Origin: Chloroflexota bacterium
GTDB taxonomy: Bacteria; Chloroflexota; Dehalococcoidia; Dehalococcoidales; Fen-1064
Direction: 5' to 3'
Length of the DNA: 8,149 bases
Assembly: GCA_026389745.1 (NCBI GenBank)
Contig: JAPLHG010000036.1
Coordinates: 20,818 to 28,966, forward strand
The translations under genes and the position numbers were made by a program. The notes below the pieces were generated by a model, which saw nothing but the letters and a program-made list of their open reading frames with translations, was not told where the DNA came from and searched no databases. Shown here piece after piece: positions 1 to 6,862 of the stretch. The number at the start of each line of letters is the position of its first letter. Position 1 is the first letter of the stretch.

Positions 1-391
1 CGGTAGAGATTCGGGGTTTATTCTTTATTCTATTGAGGGACGATTTGCAAATGCCACTTTGACCTGTGCAGGGAGACTGGTTTCTCCCCGTGAATTAGAT
101 AATAATTTAAGTGTTTTAGAGGATATTGATGAGTACCGATTAGTGCAAATTTCTGCAGATAGCTATGATTTACATCTGGCGAGTCGGCGGCCGGATAAAA
201 AGAAACTTGGCGAATCAGCTACCGAAATATTGCGGGAACTCTATGGCAAAGAAGCCAAAGTACAGGTCATTTTCGAAGATGCAATCTCCCCGGAAAGTTC
301 GGGAAAATACCGACTCTCGCGAGCGCTCTTTCCCTTAAAAATAGAAAACTACCTGCAGGAAAGCCATATCATAAATAAAGGACAATCGTAA
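1..391 (+). CDS. Phenylacetate-CoA ligase/CapK-like adenylate-forming enzyme, C-terminal part (partial)
   Basis: The frame is open from the left edge and ends with TAA at 389-391, so about 129 C-terminal codons are present and the N-terminal AMP-binding domain lies outside the window. A TTG at 59 is internal, because homologous-looking sequence (LYSIEGRFANAT) continues upstream of it. The piece resembles the small C-terminal lid domain of PaaK/coenzyme F390 synthetase-like proteins: a GR turn, then GRLVSPRELDNNLSVLEDI (allocation of the lid helix), YRLVQIS, and near the end a SGKYRLSRA segment that matches the usual 'SGK(Y/F)R' lid motif. Such enzymes activate a carboxylic acid as an acyl-adenylate and usually pass it to CoA; the substrate cannot be read from this part. 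The S51 peptidase gene follows 12 bases downstream on the same strand, so the two are probably co-transcribed. Family assignment is fairly sure; exact function is not. Confidence 0.7.
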   Translation, partial: GRDSGFILYSIEGRFANATLTCAGRLVSPRELDNNLSVLEDIDEYRLVQISADSYDLHLASRRPDKKKLGESATEILRELYGKEAKVQVIFEDAISPESSGKYRLSRALFPLKIENYLQESHIINKGQS

Positions 392-403
392 GGCTAGAAG
401 AAA

Positions 404-1111
404 ATGAGCAATCTAAAACCTGTTTATTTATTAGCGGGGGGAAGACCCCGAAATCCGCAAACCATCAGCCCCTTACTCCAGGCTGTATTCAGAGAGAGTG
501 GTAAAGTATCACCGACAATAGCTTATGTGGGGACCGCTAATGATGATAGTACAGCCTTCTTTTTATTTATGGCAACGACTCTCAAAGGAGCGGGAGCAGG
601 CAAGATTAAACACGCCGTAATTTCCTCCGGGAAGGCAGACCTGAAGAAGGCTCAAGATATTTTGAACTCGTCCGATATTGTTTATATAAGCGGTGGGGAT
701 GTCGAGAGGGGTATACAAATGTTACAGGAAAAGAATATAACCGATTTTCTGCTTGAGCTTTACCGACAGGGCAAGCCGTTTTTCGGGCTATCCGCCGGGA
801 GCATTATGCTGGCAAAAGAATGGATTCGATGGCGAGACCCTGATAATGACGCAACCGCTGAGATTTTTCCCTGTCTGGGGATAGCGCCCGTGATTTGTGA
901 CACCCACGGCGAACAAGATGGTTGGGAAGAATTACAGGCGCTGCTGAAACTGGAACAAGCTAACGTCAAAGGATACGGAATTGCTTCAGGGACAGCCATA
1001 AAAGTCTTTCCCAATGGCAGAATAGAAGTCTTGGGCGGTGCTATTCACCAATTTATCCATCGCGGCGGGAGAGTAGAAAGAATCTCTGATATTTTACCGG
1101 TCAGCAATTAG
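404..1111 (+). CDS. Peptidase S51-like protein (cyanophycinase/dipeptidase E family, class I glutamine amidotransferase-like fold)
   Basis: This is a complete 235-residue protein, about the normal length for dipeptidase E (around 230). The N-terminus (VYLLAGG, residues 7-13) begins the Rossmann-like fold. VYISGGDVERGIQML (93-107) corresponds to the family's GG(D/N) loop. GLSAGSIML (128-136) is the nucleophile elbow G-x-S-A-G with Ser130 as the likely nucleophile. His168 in CDTHGEQDGW is the likely catalytic histidine. The family's usual acidic D-E-x-TA motif near the C-terminus reads here GIASGTAIKV (192-201), so the acidic residue expected just before G-TA is absent. Known members are cytosolic serine peptidases cleaving Asp-X dipeptides or cyanophycin; this substrate is unknown. 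There is no signal peptide. The ATG at 404 has only a weak Shine-Dalgarno (AGAAG at 396-400), consistent with translation coupled to the ligase gene ending 12 bases before. A GH3 remnant directly follows the stop. Confidence 0.82.
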   Translation: MSNLKPVYLLAGGRPRNPQTISPLLQAVFRESGKVSPTIAYVGTANDDSTAFFLFMATTLKGAGAGKIKHAVISSGKADLKKAQDILNSSDIVYISGGDVERGIQMLQEKNITDFLLELYRQGKPFFGLSAGSIMLAKEWIRWRDPDNDATAEIFPCLGIAPVICDTHGEQDGWEELQALLKLEQANVKGYGIASGTAIKVFPNGRIEVLGGAIHQFIHRGGRVERISDILPVSN

Positions 1112-1112
1112 A

Positions 1113-1421
1113 TTTAACGGGAATTTCTACATTCGCAACACCGGTAAGAGGGCAGGGAAAGAGGCCGTGCAACTGTACATCCGTGACGTAGCGTCGAGCT
1201 TAATGAGACCTGCGAAAGTTTTGAAAGGATCCCAGAAGGTCGATATCAAAGCAGGTGAGACAAAAACAGTTTCCTTCGAACTGAGTACAGCCGAACTCTC
1301 TTTCTATGACCCCGTCAAGAAGCCGCAGCGGGTAGCTGAACTTGGGGAATTCGAGGTATTAATCGGCGGTTCGTCGCGAGATATACGCACTCGTGCCTGT
1401 TTTTCACTGAAGAATTCATAG
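1113..1421 (+). pseudogene. Remnant of a glycoside hydrolase family 3 gene: C-terminal fibronectin III-like domain only
   Basis: Read in the frame of 1167, the sequence gives a textbook GH3 C-terminal Fn3-like domain: NTGKRAGKEAVQLYIRD, then SSLMRPAKVLKGSQKV, AGETKTVSFELSTAELSFYDP, and the closing GEFEVLIGGSSRDIRTRACFSL before TAG at 1419-1421. In GH3 beta-glucosidases this domain follows about 600 or more residues of catalytic domains. None of those are present: upstream lies the intact S51 gene on the same strand in another frame. Similarity already shows in codons just after the S51 stop (FYIRNTG, from about 1122), before any plausible start, and the frame is open back to a stop at 1074. 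A short protein from GTG 1167 (84 residues) could be made, but no Shine-Dalgarno is evident there. I read it as a 5'-truncated relic whose 3' end is the ancestral one. A free-standing Fn3-like protein is the less likely alternative. Confidence 0.75.
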
Positions 1422-1454
1422 TCGGCTACGTTGATTTGTGTTTGAATACCAGAT

Positions 1455-2348
1455 TTACTTCACTGGTAAATCAATCTTAAACTTCTGCAATGTACCCTTG
1501 ATGAGAGCGGCAGTTTTTTCATCCGGCTCATAGAGAGGGGAACGTGGCTTGCCGACATCAAAGCCAATCAGATTGAGAGCGTATTTGACAGGGCTGGGAT
1601 TGGAAATTGCAAATAACACATTGACCAGAGGCAGGAGATGTTGGTGTATTTCTGCCGCTTTCTTGGTGTTACCCTTAACAAAACTGTAAACCATCTCACT
1701 GATTTGTTTGCCCACGAGGTGAGAAGCTACACTGATAACCCCATAAGCACCGAGCGACAGCATCGGTAAAGTGTCAGAGTCATTGCCACTCCAGACAAGA
1801 AAGTCTTCTCTGGCGCCACTGATAATCTTGGTTATTTGCTCAATATCACCACTGGCTTCCTTGACGCCAATGATGTTGGGGATGCGGCTTAATTTGATGG
1901 TTGTTTCTGCGGCAAGATTAGTTACTGTACGGGAAGGCACATTGTAGATGATGCATGGCAAGCTAGTGCTTTCAGCAATGGCCTTAAAATGCTGGTATAA
2001 ACCATCCTGAGTGGGTTTATTGTAATAGGGAACAACTAATAAGCAAGCATCAACCCCAACCTTCTCGGCGCCCTTGGTGAACTCCAGCGCCTCGGCAGTG
2101 CTGTTACTGCCTGTACCGGCGATGACAGAGCCTTTATTGCCCACAGCTTTCTTGATTTCCGTGAAGAGACGTAATTCCTCCTCATGTATGAGTGTGGGGG
2201 ATTCACCAGTAGTGCCCGCAATAACAAGCCCTTCACTCCCTGATGCCAGCAATGCCAGAGCCAATTTCTTTGCCTGTTCGTAATCAACCTCCCCATTCTT
2301 GTCAAAGGGGGTCACCATTGCAGTGATGAGTCTGCCGAGTTCTTTCAT
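1455..2348 (-). CDS. dapA: 4-hydroxy-tetrahydrodipicolinate synthase
   Basis: DapA condenses pyruvate with aspartate-4-semialdehyde, the first committed step of diaminopimelate/lysine synthesis, in the cytosol. At 297 residues it has normal length for this TIM-barrel aldolase. Visible active-site parts are AGTTGES (44-50, the threonine pair T46/T47), VVPYYNKP (105-112) with the inter-subunit tyrosine, YNVPSRT (135-141) with catalytic Tyr135 and carboxylate-binding Arg140, and GVKEASGD (161-168) with Lys163 as the Schiff-base lysine. Nothing essential is missing. The ATG at 2348 lies 4 bases after the asd stop and is served by GGAGG within the last asd codons, so translation is probably coupled. 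It is the last gene of the operon. Its stop is 33 bases from the end of the convergent GH3 remnant, with no strong terminator between. Confidence 0.97.
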   Translation of the reverse strand: MKELGRLITAMVTPFDKNGEVDYEQAKKLALALLASGSEGLVIAGTTGESPTLIHEEELRLFTEIKKAVGNKGSVIAGTGSNSTAEALEFTKGAEKVGVDACLLVVPYYNKPTQDGLYQHFKAIAESTSLPCIIYNVPSRTVTNLAAETTIKLSRIPNIIGVKEASGDIEQITKIISGAREDFLVWSGNDSDTLPMLSLGAYGVISVASHLVGKQISEMVYSFVKGNTKKAAEIHQHLLPLVNVLFAISNPSPVKYALNLIGFDVGKPRSPLYEPDEKTAALIKGTLQKFKIDLPVK

Positions 2349-2352
2349 GTTA

Positions 2353-3381
2353 CTAACCTCCGGGGATAAGCCATCCCTTCATTACCATTTCTTCGGCGAT
2401 TTGGACTGTATTCAATGCGGCACCCTTTCTAATATTATCAGCAACAATCCACATCGCCAAGCCGTTTCTGTGCGAAGTATCCTGTCGAATCCGCCCGACG
2501 TAACATTCGTCAGTGCCGGCAACTGACCACGGTTGGGGATATAGGCTAACCGTAGCATCATCCAGTACCTTAACCCCGGGTGAATGTGATAGTATCTGGC
2601 GAGCTTCTTCCGGAGAAATCGCGTGCGTAAACTCCACATGCACCGCCTCACTATGACTGATGAGCACCGGCACTCGTACACAGGTGGCCGAGATGGAGAT
2701 TTCAGGGGCGTGCATTATTTTTCTGGTTTCTTCCATCAATTTCCGCTCTTCCTTGGTGTAACCGGTATCCAGAAAAACATCTATCTCCGGTAACAGGTTG
2801 AAGGCGATTTGATGAGGATAAACCTTGCTAACTGCTGCTTGACCATCCAGAACCTGGCGCGATTGTGTGGTCAATTCTTCCATTGCCGCTGAGCCAGTGC
2901 CGGAGACAGATTGATACGTGTCCACAACGATGCGTTTGATGGGATTGGCCCTATGCAACGGGTATAAAACTACCACCATCTGGATTGTAGAGCAGTTGGG
3001 GTTGGCGATAATTCCTTTATGCAGTTTGATATCTTCCGCGTTAATCTCAGGCACCACCAGAGGCACATCTTTATCCATTCTGAAGGCGTCACTATTATCA
3101 ATCACCACCGCACCTGATTGAACAGCGATAGGTGAGTAATACCGGCTTATCTCTGCACCTGCCGAGAACAGGGCAATATCTATACCACGAAAAGATTCGA
3201 GAGATGTCTCCTGAACAACCACTTCCTCGTGGTTTACAAAAAGCTTCTTGCCTGCCGAGCGGTCGGAGGCATATAAACGGATCGACTCCGAGGGAAAATT
3301 ACGTTGCCCAAGAACTTTGATGAATTCCTGCCCGACCAAACCCGTGGCACCGATAATAGCCACGTTGTAATGTTTCGTCAT
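2353..3381 (-). CDS. asd: Aspartate-semialdehyde dehydrogenase
   Basis: Asd reduces aspartyl-4-phosphate with NADPH to aspartate-4-semialdehyde, the substrate of DapA encoded next. The 342-residue length fits the bacterial family. The N-terminal Rossmann motif GATGLVGQEF is at 11-20. The phosphate/NADP region has FSAGAEISRYY (72-82) and VIDNSDAFRMD (93-103). ANPNCSTIQM (126-135) carries the catalytic Cys130. SVSGTGSAAMEEL (158-170) is the conserved loop after it. RVPVLISHSEAV (236-247) holds the substrate-binding Arg236 and the likely acid-base His243. All key residues are present. The ATG at 3381 follows the dapB stop by 5 bases and has GGAAGGA in the end of dapB as ribosome-binding site. 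Aspartate kinase is not in the window. Confidence 0.97.
   Translation of the reverse strand: MTKHYNVAIIGATGLVGQEFIKVLGQRNFPSESIRLYASDRSAGKKLFVNHEEVVVQETSLESFRGIDIALFSAGAEISRYYSPIAVQSGAVVIDNSDAFRMDKDVPLVVPEINAEDIKLHKGIIANPNCSTIQMVVVLYPLHRANPIKRIVVDTYQSVSGTGSAAMEELTTQSRQVLDGQAAVSKVYPHQIAFNLLPEIDVFLDTGYTKEERKLMEETRKIMHAPEISISATCVRVPVLISHSEAVHVEFTHAISPEEARQILSHSPGVKVLDDATVSLYPQPWSVAGTDECYVGRIRQDTSHRNGLAMWIVADNIRKGAALNTVQIAEEMVMKGWLIPGG
2357..2361 (-). promoter_or_regulatory. Shine-Dalgarno of dapA inside the asd 3' end
   Basis: GGAGG on the minus strand lies in the last codons of asd (Pro-Gly-Gly-stop), 8 bases before the dapA ATG. It fixes the dapA start and implies coupling of dapA translation to ribosomes finishing asd. 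Confidence 0.8.
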
Positions 3382-3386
3382 TACTT

Positions 3387-4190
3387 TTATCCTTCCAGAC
3401 CGAGGATTGGCGACAGCCCGACAGTTAGCCCCTGAAGTTTAACTACAGCCTTAACTGATAGTATTACCCCTGGCATATAACAATCCCTGCCGATGGTGTC
3501 ATGGCGTATTCTCAAGGTTTGACCTGTTATGCCCAGAAGAACCTCTTGATGTGCTAGCAGTCCGGGCAGACGGATGCTATGAATCGAAATTCCTTCCACC
3601 TGCTCCCCACGACTCTTTAGAGTCTCACCTTTTTCCACGGGGGGTCTGCTGAAGGGTTTACCCTTTGCCTGTGCCATCACCTTGGCAGTAGAAAGTGCTG
3701 TGCCCGAAGGAGCATCGGCCTTCATATTATGATGAAGTTCAATAATTTCGGCATAATCAAAATATCTGGAAGCGATTTTGGCGAGGTGCATCATCACCAC
3801 TGCCCCCAATGCAAAATTAGAAGCAATTATGGCACCGACACCATTGGCTTTTGCCAGTTTATCAATTTCTTCGAGGTCAGCGCTTGTCAAACCGGTGGTG
3901 CCGCTTACCAGATTGGTTTTTCTTTTGATGGCAGTGCGAAATGCCGGCATAGCGGCTTTGGCAATGGAGAAATCCACCATCACATCCGGTTTCTGATTGG
4001 CAAGCAAGCTATCTAAATCGGAGGAGAGGGGAACTTTCCCGGAACCATCGGGTAAGAGTAAGTAATCCTGAGTGATATTGATATCTACGGCGCCGACGAG
4101 CTTGGTTTCCGCTTCGTGACAAATGGCATTAACCACCTCTCTGCCCATTTTACCCATTGCGCCATGGACAACGACGGTGATCGGCTTCAT
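3387..4190 (-). CDS. dapB: 4-hydroxy-tetrahydrodipicolinate reductase
   Basis: DapB reduces the DapA product to tetrahydrodipicolinate with NAD(P)H. The 267 residues compare with about 270 for the family. The dinucleotide-binding motif VHGAMGKMGREV is at 8-19 (a conservative variant of G-x-x-G-x-x-G). SGTTG (97-101) and SNFALG (124-129) are nucleotide/substrate-site segments. ELHHNMKADAPSGTAL (151-166) is the signature: His153/His154 and Lys157 are the catalytic pair region, and the SGT loop binds the product carboxylate. It lies 12 bases downstream of pnp and 5 bases upstream of asd. The start ATG at 4190 has a full AGGAGG. With asd and dapA it supplies tetrahydrodipicolinate for lysine and, if the organism makes it, peptidoglycan; the later dap genes are not in the window. 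Confidence 0.97.
   Translation of the reverse strand: MKPITVVVHGAMGKMGREVVNAICHEAETKLVGAVDINITQDYLLLPDGSGKVPLSSDLDSLLANQKPDVMVDFSIAKAAMPAFRTAIKRKTNLVSGTTGLTSADLEEIDKLAKANGVGAIIASNFALGAVVMMHLAKIASRYFDYAEIIELHHNMKADAPSGTALSTAKVMAQAKGKPFSRPPVEKGETLKSRGEQVEGISIHSIRLPGLLAHQEVLLGITGQTLRIRHDTIGRDCYMPGVILSVKAVVKLQGLTVGLSPILGLEG
3390..3396 (-). promoter_or_regulatory. Shine-Dalgarno of asd inside the dapB 3' end
   Basis: GGAAGGA on the minus strand forms the last coding bases of dapB (Glu-Gly before TAA), about 8 bases before the asd ATG. This is a second case in the operon where the ribosome-binding site is built into the preceding gene. Confidence 0.7.
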
Positions 4191-4196
4191 ATCGTG

Positions 4197-4202
4197 CCTC
4201 CT
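4197..4202 (-). promoter_or_regulatory. Shine-Dalgarno of dapB
   Basis: A perfect AGGAGG on the minus strand directly follows the pnp stop codon (TAG at 4203-4205) and stands 6 bases before the dapB ATG. Confidence 0.8.
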
Positions 4203-6410
4203 CTACTCCCAGCGATTTGTTCTTCTTGGGGTTTGGGGGCGTGGCGGTGGTTGTGTTCCGTGCTCCTGCCTTGGAGGTCGGTTGTGGTGTGTCGATGATT
4301 CCCCTCCGCCGTCTATACCTGACGAAGATGACTTTTCGAAGACCGCCTTCCGGGAGAGGGCAATTTTGCCATCCTCATTACGGATAACCTTGGTGGTGAT
4401 TTCGTCACCGACCTTTACCTCGTCCTCGATATTGGCGACACGATGGTCAGCCAATTCACTGATGTGCACCATGCCTTCTTTGCCAGGTAGAATCTCCACA
4501 AAAGCACCGAAGGGGAGCAGACGTGTTACCTTGCCGGTAAAAACAGTGCCGATTTCAATCTCTTTAGTTAAACCTTCAATGATTTCAATTGCCCGGTGGG
4601 CGGCGGCTTCATCCGTAGCGCCGATAATGACCGTCCCATCATCATCGATATCGATGGTGGCTTTGGTCTCATCGGTAATAGCACGGATAGTTTTGCCCCC
4701 ACTGCCAATGACAACTCCAATCTTGTCGGCATCGATCTTCATTTTGTACATACGTGGTGCGTAACGGCTGACTTCCGGACGGCTAGCACCAATGGTCTGG
4801 TGCATAACATCCAGAATTTTCAAACGCGCTTCTTTGGCTCTATCAAGAGTCTCTTTGAAAATTTCGAACCTGAGACCTTTTAGTTTTGTATCCAATTGTA
4901 TTGCAGTAATACCTTCAGTGGTCCCTGCCACTTTGAAATCCATATCTCCATAGTTATCTTCGATTCCTTCGATATCCGTCAGAATATAGAAACGGTCGTC
5001 ATTATTACCGGTAACCAAGCCTATAGAAATACCCGCTACAGGTCTTTTGATGGGTATGCCAGCATCCATAAGGGCAAGGGTTCCTGCGCAGGTACTTGCC
5101 ATCGAAGTGCTGCCATTTGAGCCGAGTACTTCAGAGACGAGACGGATAGTATAGGGAAACTCTTCATTCTTGGGAATGACCGGTGTCAATGCTCTCTCAG
5201 CCAGTGCGCCGTGTCCAATCTCACGCCGTCCCGGATTACCGATGCGTTTCACCTCGCCAGTAGAGAATGGCGGGAAGTTATAATGATGCATAAACCGTTT
5301 GGACTCTTCAATTCCCAGTCCATCAAGCTGTTGCTCCTGCCGTAGTGAGCCGAGGGTAGCGATGGTGAGTACCTGTGTCCGCCCACGATTAAATAACCCT
5401 GAGCCATGAGTGCGCGGGAGAATACCGACGTCACAGGTGATAGTTCTCAGTTCATTGAGACCGCGCCCGCTAATACGCCGTCCCTTATCTATAACGGCGG
5501 TTCTGATTAAGTCTCTAACTTTCTTATCAAAAACAGCGAGGATTTCTGCCTTGGGATATTGCTCGCCTAATTTACTGACCATCTCCGCTACAAGGTCGTT
5601 GGTAGCCGCTTCGCGCTCCGACTTATCGGCTTTGAAAATAGCCGACTCAAGCTTCTCATCGGTAAATTGAGAAACGGCGGCGACAATTTCTGGGGCGATT
5701 TCATGAACAGGGGCTGGTTCTTTGGGTTTGCCCAAAGCCTGCTGTACTTCATCCTGAAGCCTGATGATAGTCTGGTTAGCTTCGTGAGCAAAGCGAATGG
5801 CTTCCAAGACAATATCCTCCGAGACCTCCTTGGCGCCAGCTTCCACCATCGCAATAGCATCCTTGGTGCTAACGACAGTCAGGTCAAGTTCGCTATCCTC
5901 AAGTTGGGCAAGGGTTGGGTTCAGTACCATTTCTTCATTGATATACCCGATGCGTACTGCACCAACCGGTCCGTCAAATGGGACTTCTGAAATTGTCAGA
6001 ACAGCAGAACTTCCGATGATAGCCAACAAGTCAGGGTCATTCTGCTGGTCGGCAGAAAGAACAGTATTAATGATTTGCATTTCTCGTCGCCATGTTTTGG
6101 GCAAAAGAGGTCTGATGGGACGGTCGGTCAGACGGCTTGCCAATGTTGCTTCCTGGCTTGGGCGACCTTCCCTGCGGATGAAACCACCAGGTATTTTACC
6201 GGCGGCATATAATCTTTCTTCATAATCAACCGTGAGTGGCAGAAAGTCCGTACCTTCTCTGGCTTCAGGGCTGACACAAAGTGTAACGAGAACAACAGTT
6301 TCTCCATAGCTGACGGTCACGGAACTGGTTGCTTGTGTGGCTAACTTACCTGTCTGAATAGTGAGTGTTCTGCCACCGACCTCACATTGAAAAGATTGGG
6401 GTGTTACCAA
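4203..6410 (-). CDS. pnp: Polyribonucleotide nucleotidyltransferase (PNPase)
   Basis: PNPase is a trimeric 3'-5' phosphorolytic exoribonuclease acting in mRNA decay. At 735 residues it is slightly longer than the usual 700 or so. Domain order: first RNase PH core (about 10-150, with FIRREGRPSQEATLASRL at 77-94), helical linker (about 150-310), second RNase PH core (about 315-545) with GSNGSTSMASTCAGTLALMD (430-449) and GDMDFKVAGT (488-497) supplying phosphate and metal ligands, KH domain (about 555-615) with IGSGGKTIR (568-576), and S1 domain (about 620-690) with GKVTRLLPFGAFVEI and EGMVHISEL. Residues 691-735 form a low-complexity Ser/Gly/His/Pro/Arg tail. The start is TTG at 6410, chosen because AGGAGG lies 5 bases upstream and no in-frame ATG precedes the first strand. 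It follows rpsO by 23 bases, the widely conserved rpsO-pnp pairing. Confidence 0.98.
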   Translation of the reverse strand: MVTPQSFQCEVGGRTLTIQTGKLATQATSSVTVSYGETVVLVTLCVSPEAREGTDFLPLTVDYEERLYAAGKIPGGFIRREGRPSQEATLASRLTDRPIRPLLPKTWRREMQIINTVLSADQQNDPDLLAIIGSSAVLTISEVPFDGPVGAVRIGYINEEMVLNPTLAQLEDSELDLTVVSTKDAIAMVEAGAKEVSEDIVLEAIRFAHEANQTIIRLQDEVQQALGKPKEPAPVHEIAPEIVAAVSQFTDEKLESAIFKADKSEREAATNDLVAEMVSKLGEQYPKAEILAVFDKKVRDLIRTAVIDKGRRISGRGLNELRTITCDVGILPRTHGSGLFNRGRTQVLTIATLGSLRQEQQLDGLGIEESKRFMHHYNFPPFSTGEVKRIGNPGRREIGHGALAERALTPVIPKNEEFPYTIRLVSEVLGSNGSTSMASTCAGTLALMDAGIPIKRPVAGISIGLVTGNNDDRFYILTDIEGIEDNYGDMDFKVAGTTEGITAIQLDTKLKGLRFEIFKETLDRAKEARLKILDVMHQTIGASRPEVSRYAPRMYKMKIDADKIGVVIGSGGKTIRAITDETKATIDIDDDGTVIIGATDEAAAHRAIEIIEGLTKEIEIGTVFTGKVTRLLPFGAFVEILPGKEGMVHISELADHRVANIEDEVKVGDEITTKVIRNEDGKIALSRKAVFEKSSSSGIDGGGESSTHHNRPPRQEHGTQPPPRPQTPRRTNRWE

Positions 6411-6415
6411 AAATT

Positions 6416-6421
6416 CCTCCT
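6416..6421 (-). promoter_or_regulatory. Shine-Dalgarno that fixes the TTG start of pnp
   Basis: A perfect AGGAGG on the minus strand sits 5 bases before TTG (6408-6410) in the 23-base rpsO-pnp gap. It compensates for the weak start codon. No hairpin or terminator fits into this gap. Confidence 0.8.
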
Positions 6422-6433
6422 GACAAGAGAGCG

Positions 6434-6697
6434 CTATTTGCGCAACCCGAGACTTTTAATGAGCTTATTGTAGCAGTCGGCGTCCTTTTTGCTCAGATAA
6501 GACAGTAATCTTCTCCTCTGCACGACCAAACGGAGAAGACCATGCTTAGTGTCATAATCGTTCTTATTGGTAGCGGCGTGCTCCGTGAGATGGTTTATCC
6601 GGTCGGTAAGCAAAGCTACCTGAACCTCGGGAGAGCCTGTATCCCCCTTATGTTGTTCAAATTGATTAACTATTTGCTGTTTCTCGGCTTTATCCAA
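6434..6697 (-). CDS. rpsO: 30S ribosomal protein S15
   Basis: S15 is a primary 16S rRNA-binding protein of the small subunit. The 87 residues (Escherichia coli has 89) are collinear with the family: the signature HKGDTGSPEVQVALLTDRIN (16-35) for the first helices and rRNA contact, LTEH (37-40), then KHGLLRLVVQRRRLLSYLSK (51-70), the basic helix that binds the three-way junction, and the end LIKSLGLRK. The start is TTG at 6697 with AGGAG 6 bases upstream; its length and the N-terminal alignment with other S15 proteins support this start. It is the first gene of the operon with pnp, dapB, asd and dapA. S15 represses its own mRNA in several bacteria through different leader structures. Here the predicted leader is only about 36 bases, and I cannot recognise a known one in it. 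Confidence 0.97.
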   Translation of the reverse strand: MDKAEKQQIVNQFEQHKGDTGSPEVQVALLTDRINHLTEHAATNKNDYDTKHGLLRLVVQRRRLLSYLSKKDADCYNKLIKSLGLRK

Positions 6698-6703
6698 ATC
6701 GCG

Positions 6704-6708
6704 CTCCT
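6704..6708 (-). promoter_or_regulatory. Shine-Dalgarno that fixes the TTG start of rpsO
   Basis: AGGAG on the minus strand lies 6 bases before TTG (6695-6697). No in-frame ATG occurs close by, so this site decides the start. Confidence 0.75.
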
Positions 6709-6740
6709 GTGTTATTGGTATCGTCTTTTAAGTTCAATAA

Positions 6741-6769
6741 ATTATAACACACTGCAAAACAGTAGTAAA
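6741..6769 (-). promoter_or_regulatory. Probable sigma-70 type promoter of the rpsO-pnp-dapB-asd-dapA operon
   Basis: On the minus strand TTTACT (6764-6769, 4 of 6 to TTGACA) is followed by a 17-base spacer and a perfect TATAAT (6741-6746). The spacer ends in TGT, giving an extended -10 (TGnTATAAT). Transcription would begin near 6734, leaving a leader of about 36 bases before the rpsO TTG. No second convincing promoter was seen between the operon genes, whose gaps are too short for one, so dapB, asd and dapA may depend on this promoter. Confidence 0.7.
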
Positions 6770-6783
6770 CAAGACCACTCACC

Positions 6784-6812
6784 TTGGCATCCTACACATA
6801 AACGTGTAGGAT
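6784..6812 (+). promoter_or_regulatory. Possible promoter of the divergent DUF2851 remnant
   Basis: TTGGCA (6784-6789, 5 of 6) is followed by a 17-base spacer and TAGGAT (6807-6812, 4 of 6) on the plus strand. It points at the decayed gene starting at TTG 6863, about 45 bases beyond the predicted start of transcription. The inverted repeat at 6788-6813 overlaps nearly all of it. Match quality is moderate and chance cannot be excluded. Confidence 0.35.
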
Positions 6813-6813
6813 G
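6788..6813. repeat. Perfect 10-bp inverted repeat between divergent promoters
   Basis: CATCCTACAC (6788-6797) and GTGTAGGATG (6804-6813) are exact reverse complements around a 6-base centre ATAAAC. The repeat lies about 18 bases upstream of the rpsO -35 box and covers the spacer and -10 of the possible plus-strand promoter. There is no T-run on either strand, so it is not an intrinsic terminator. An operator for a dimeric repressor, or an RNA hairpin in a longer transcript, are both possible. Symmetry is certain; role is unknown. Confidence 0.6.
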
Positions 6814-6862
6814 TATGCAATTACGAGAGAAAGTAAATAACTAAAATGGGTGGAGAATTGTT

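Noticed and set aside
1447..1468. TACCAG/CTGGTA inverted repeat at the dapA stop as a bidirectional terminator
   Set aside because: The stem is only 6 pairs with a 10-base loop and no T-run on either strand. The 33-base convergent gap holds nothing more convincing.
4123..4764. Plus-strand open frame of 213 codons opposite pnp and dapB
   Set aside because: It lies antisense to the S1/KH part of pnp, its composition is that of a complementary-strand shadow, and it shows no recognisable domain. The same holds for the frames at 5797-6225, 2036-2305 and 760-1014.
6698..6734. Riboswitch or classical S15 autoregulatory leader before rpsO
   Set aside because: The predicted leader is about 36 bases and contains no stable hairpin I can recognise; too short for a lysine riboswitch.
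6788..6813. Inverted repeat as an intrinsic terminator
   Set aside because: There is no T-rich tract after the repeat on either strand, and no intact gene ends close to it.
6542..6844. Plus-strand open frame crossing rpsO and its promoter
   Set aside because: It is antisense to rpsO and includes the operon promoter and inverted repeat; there is no homology I recognise.
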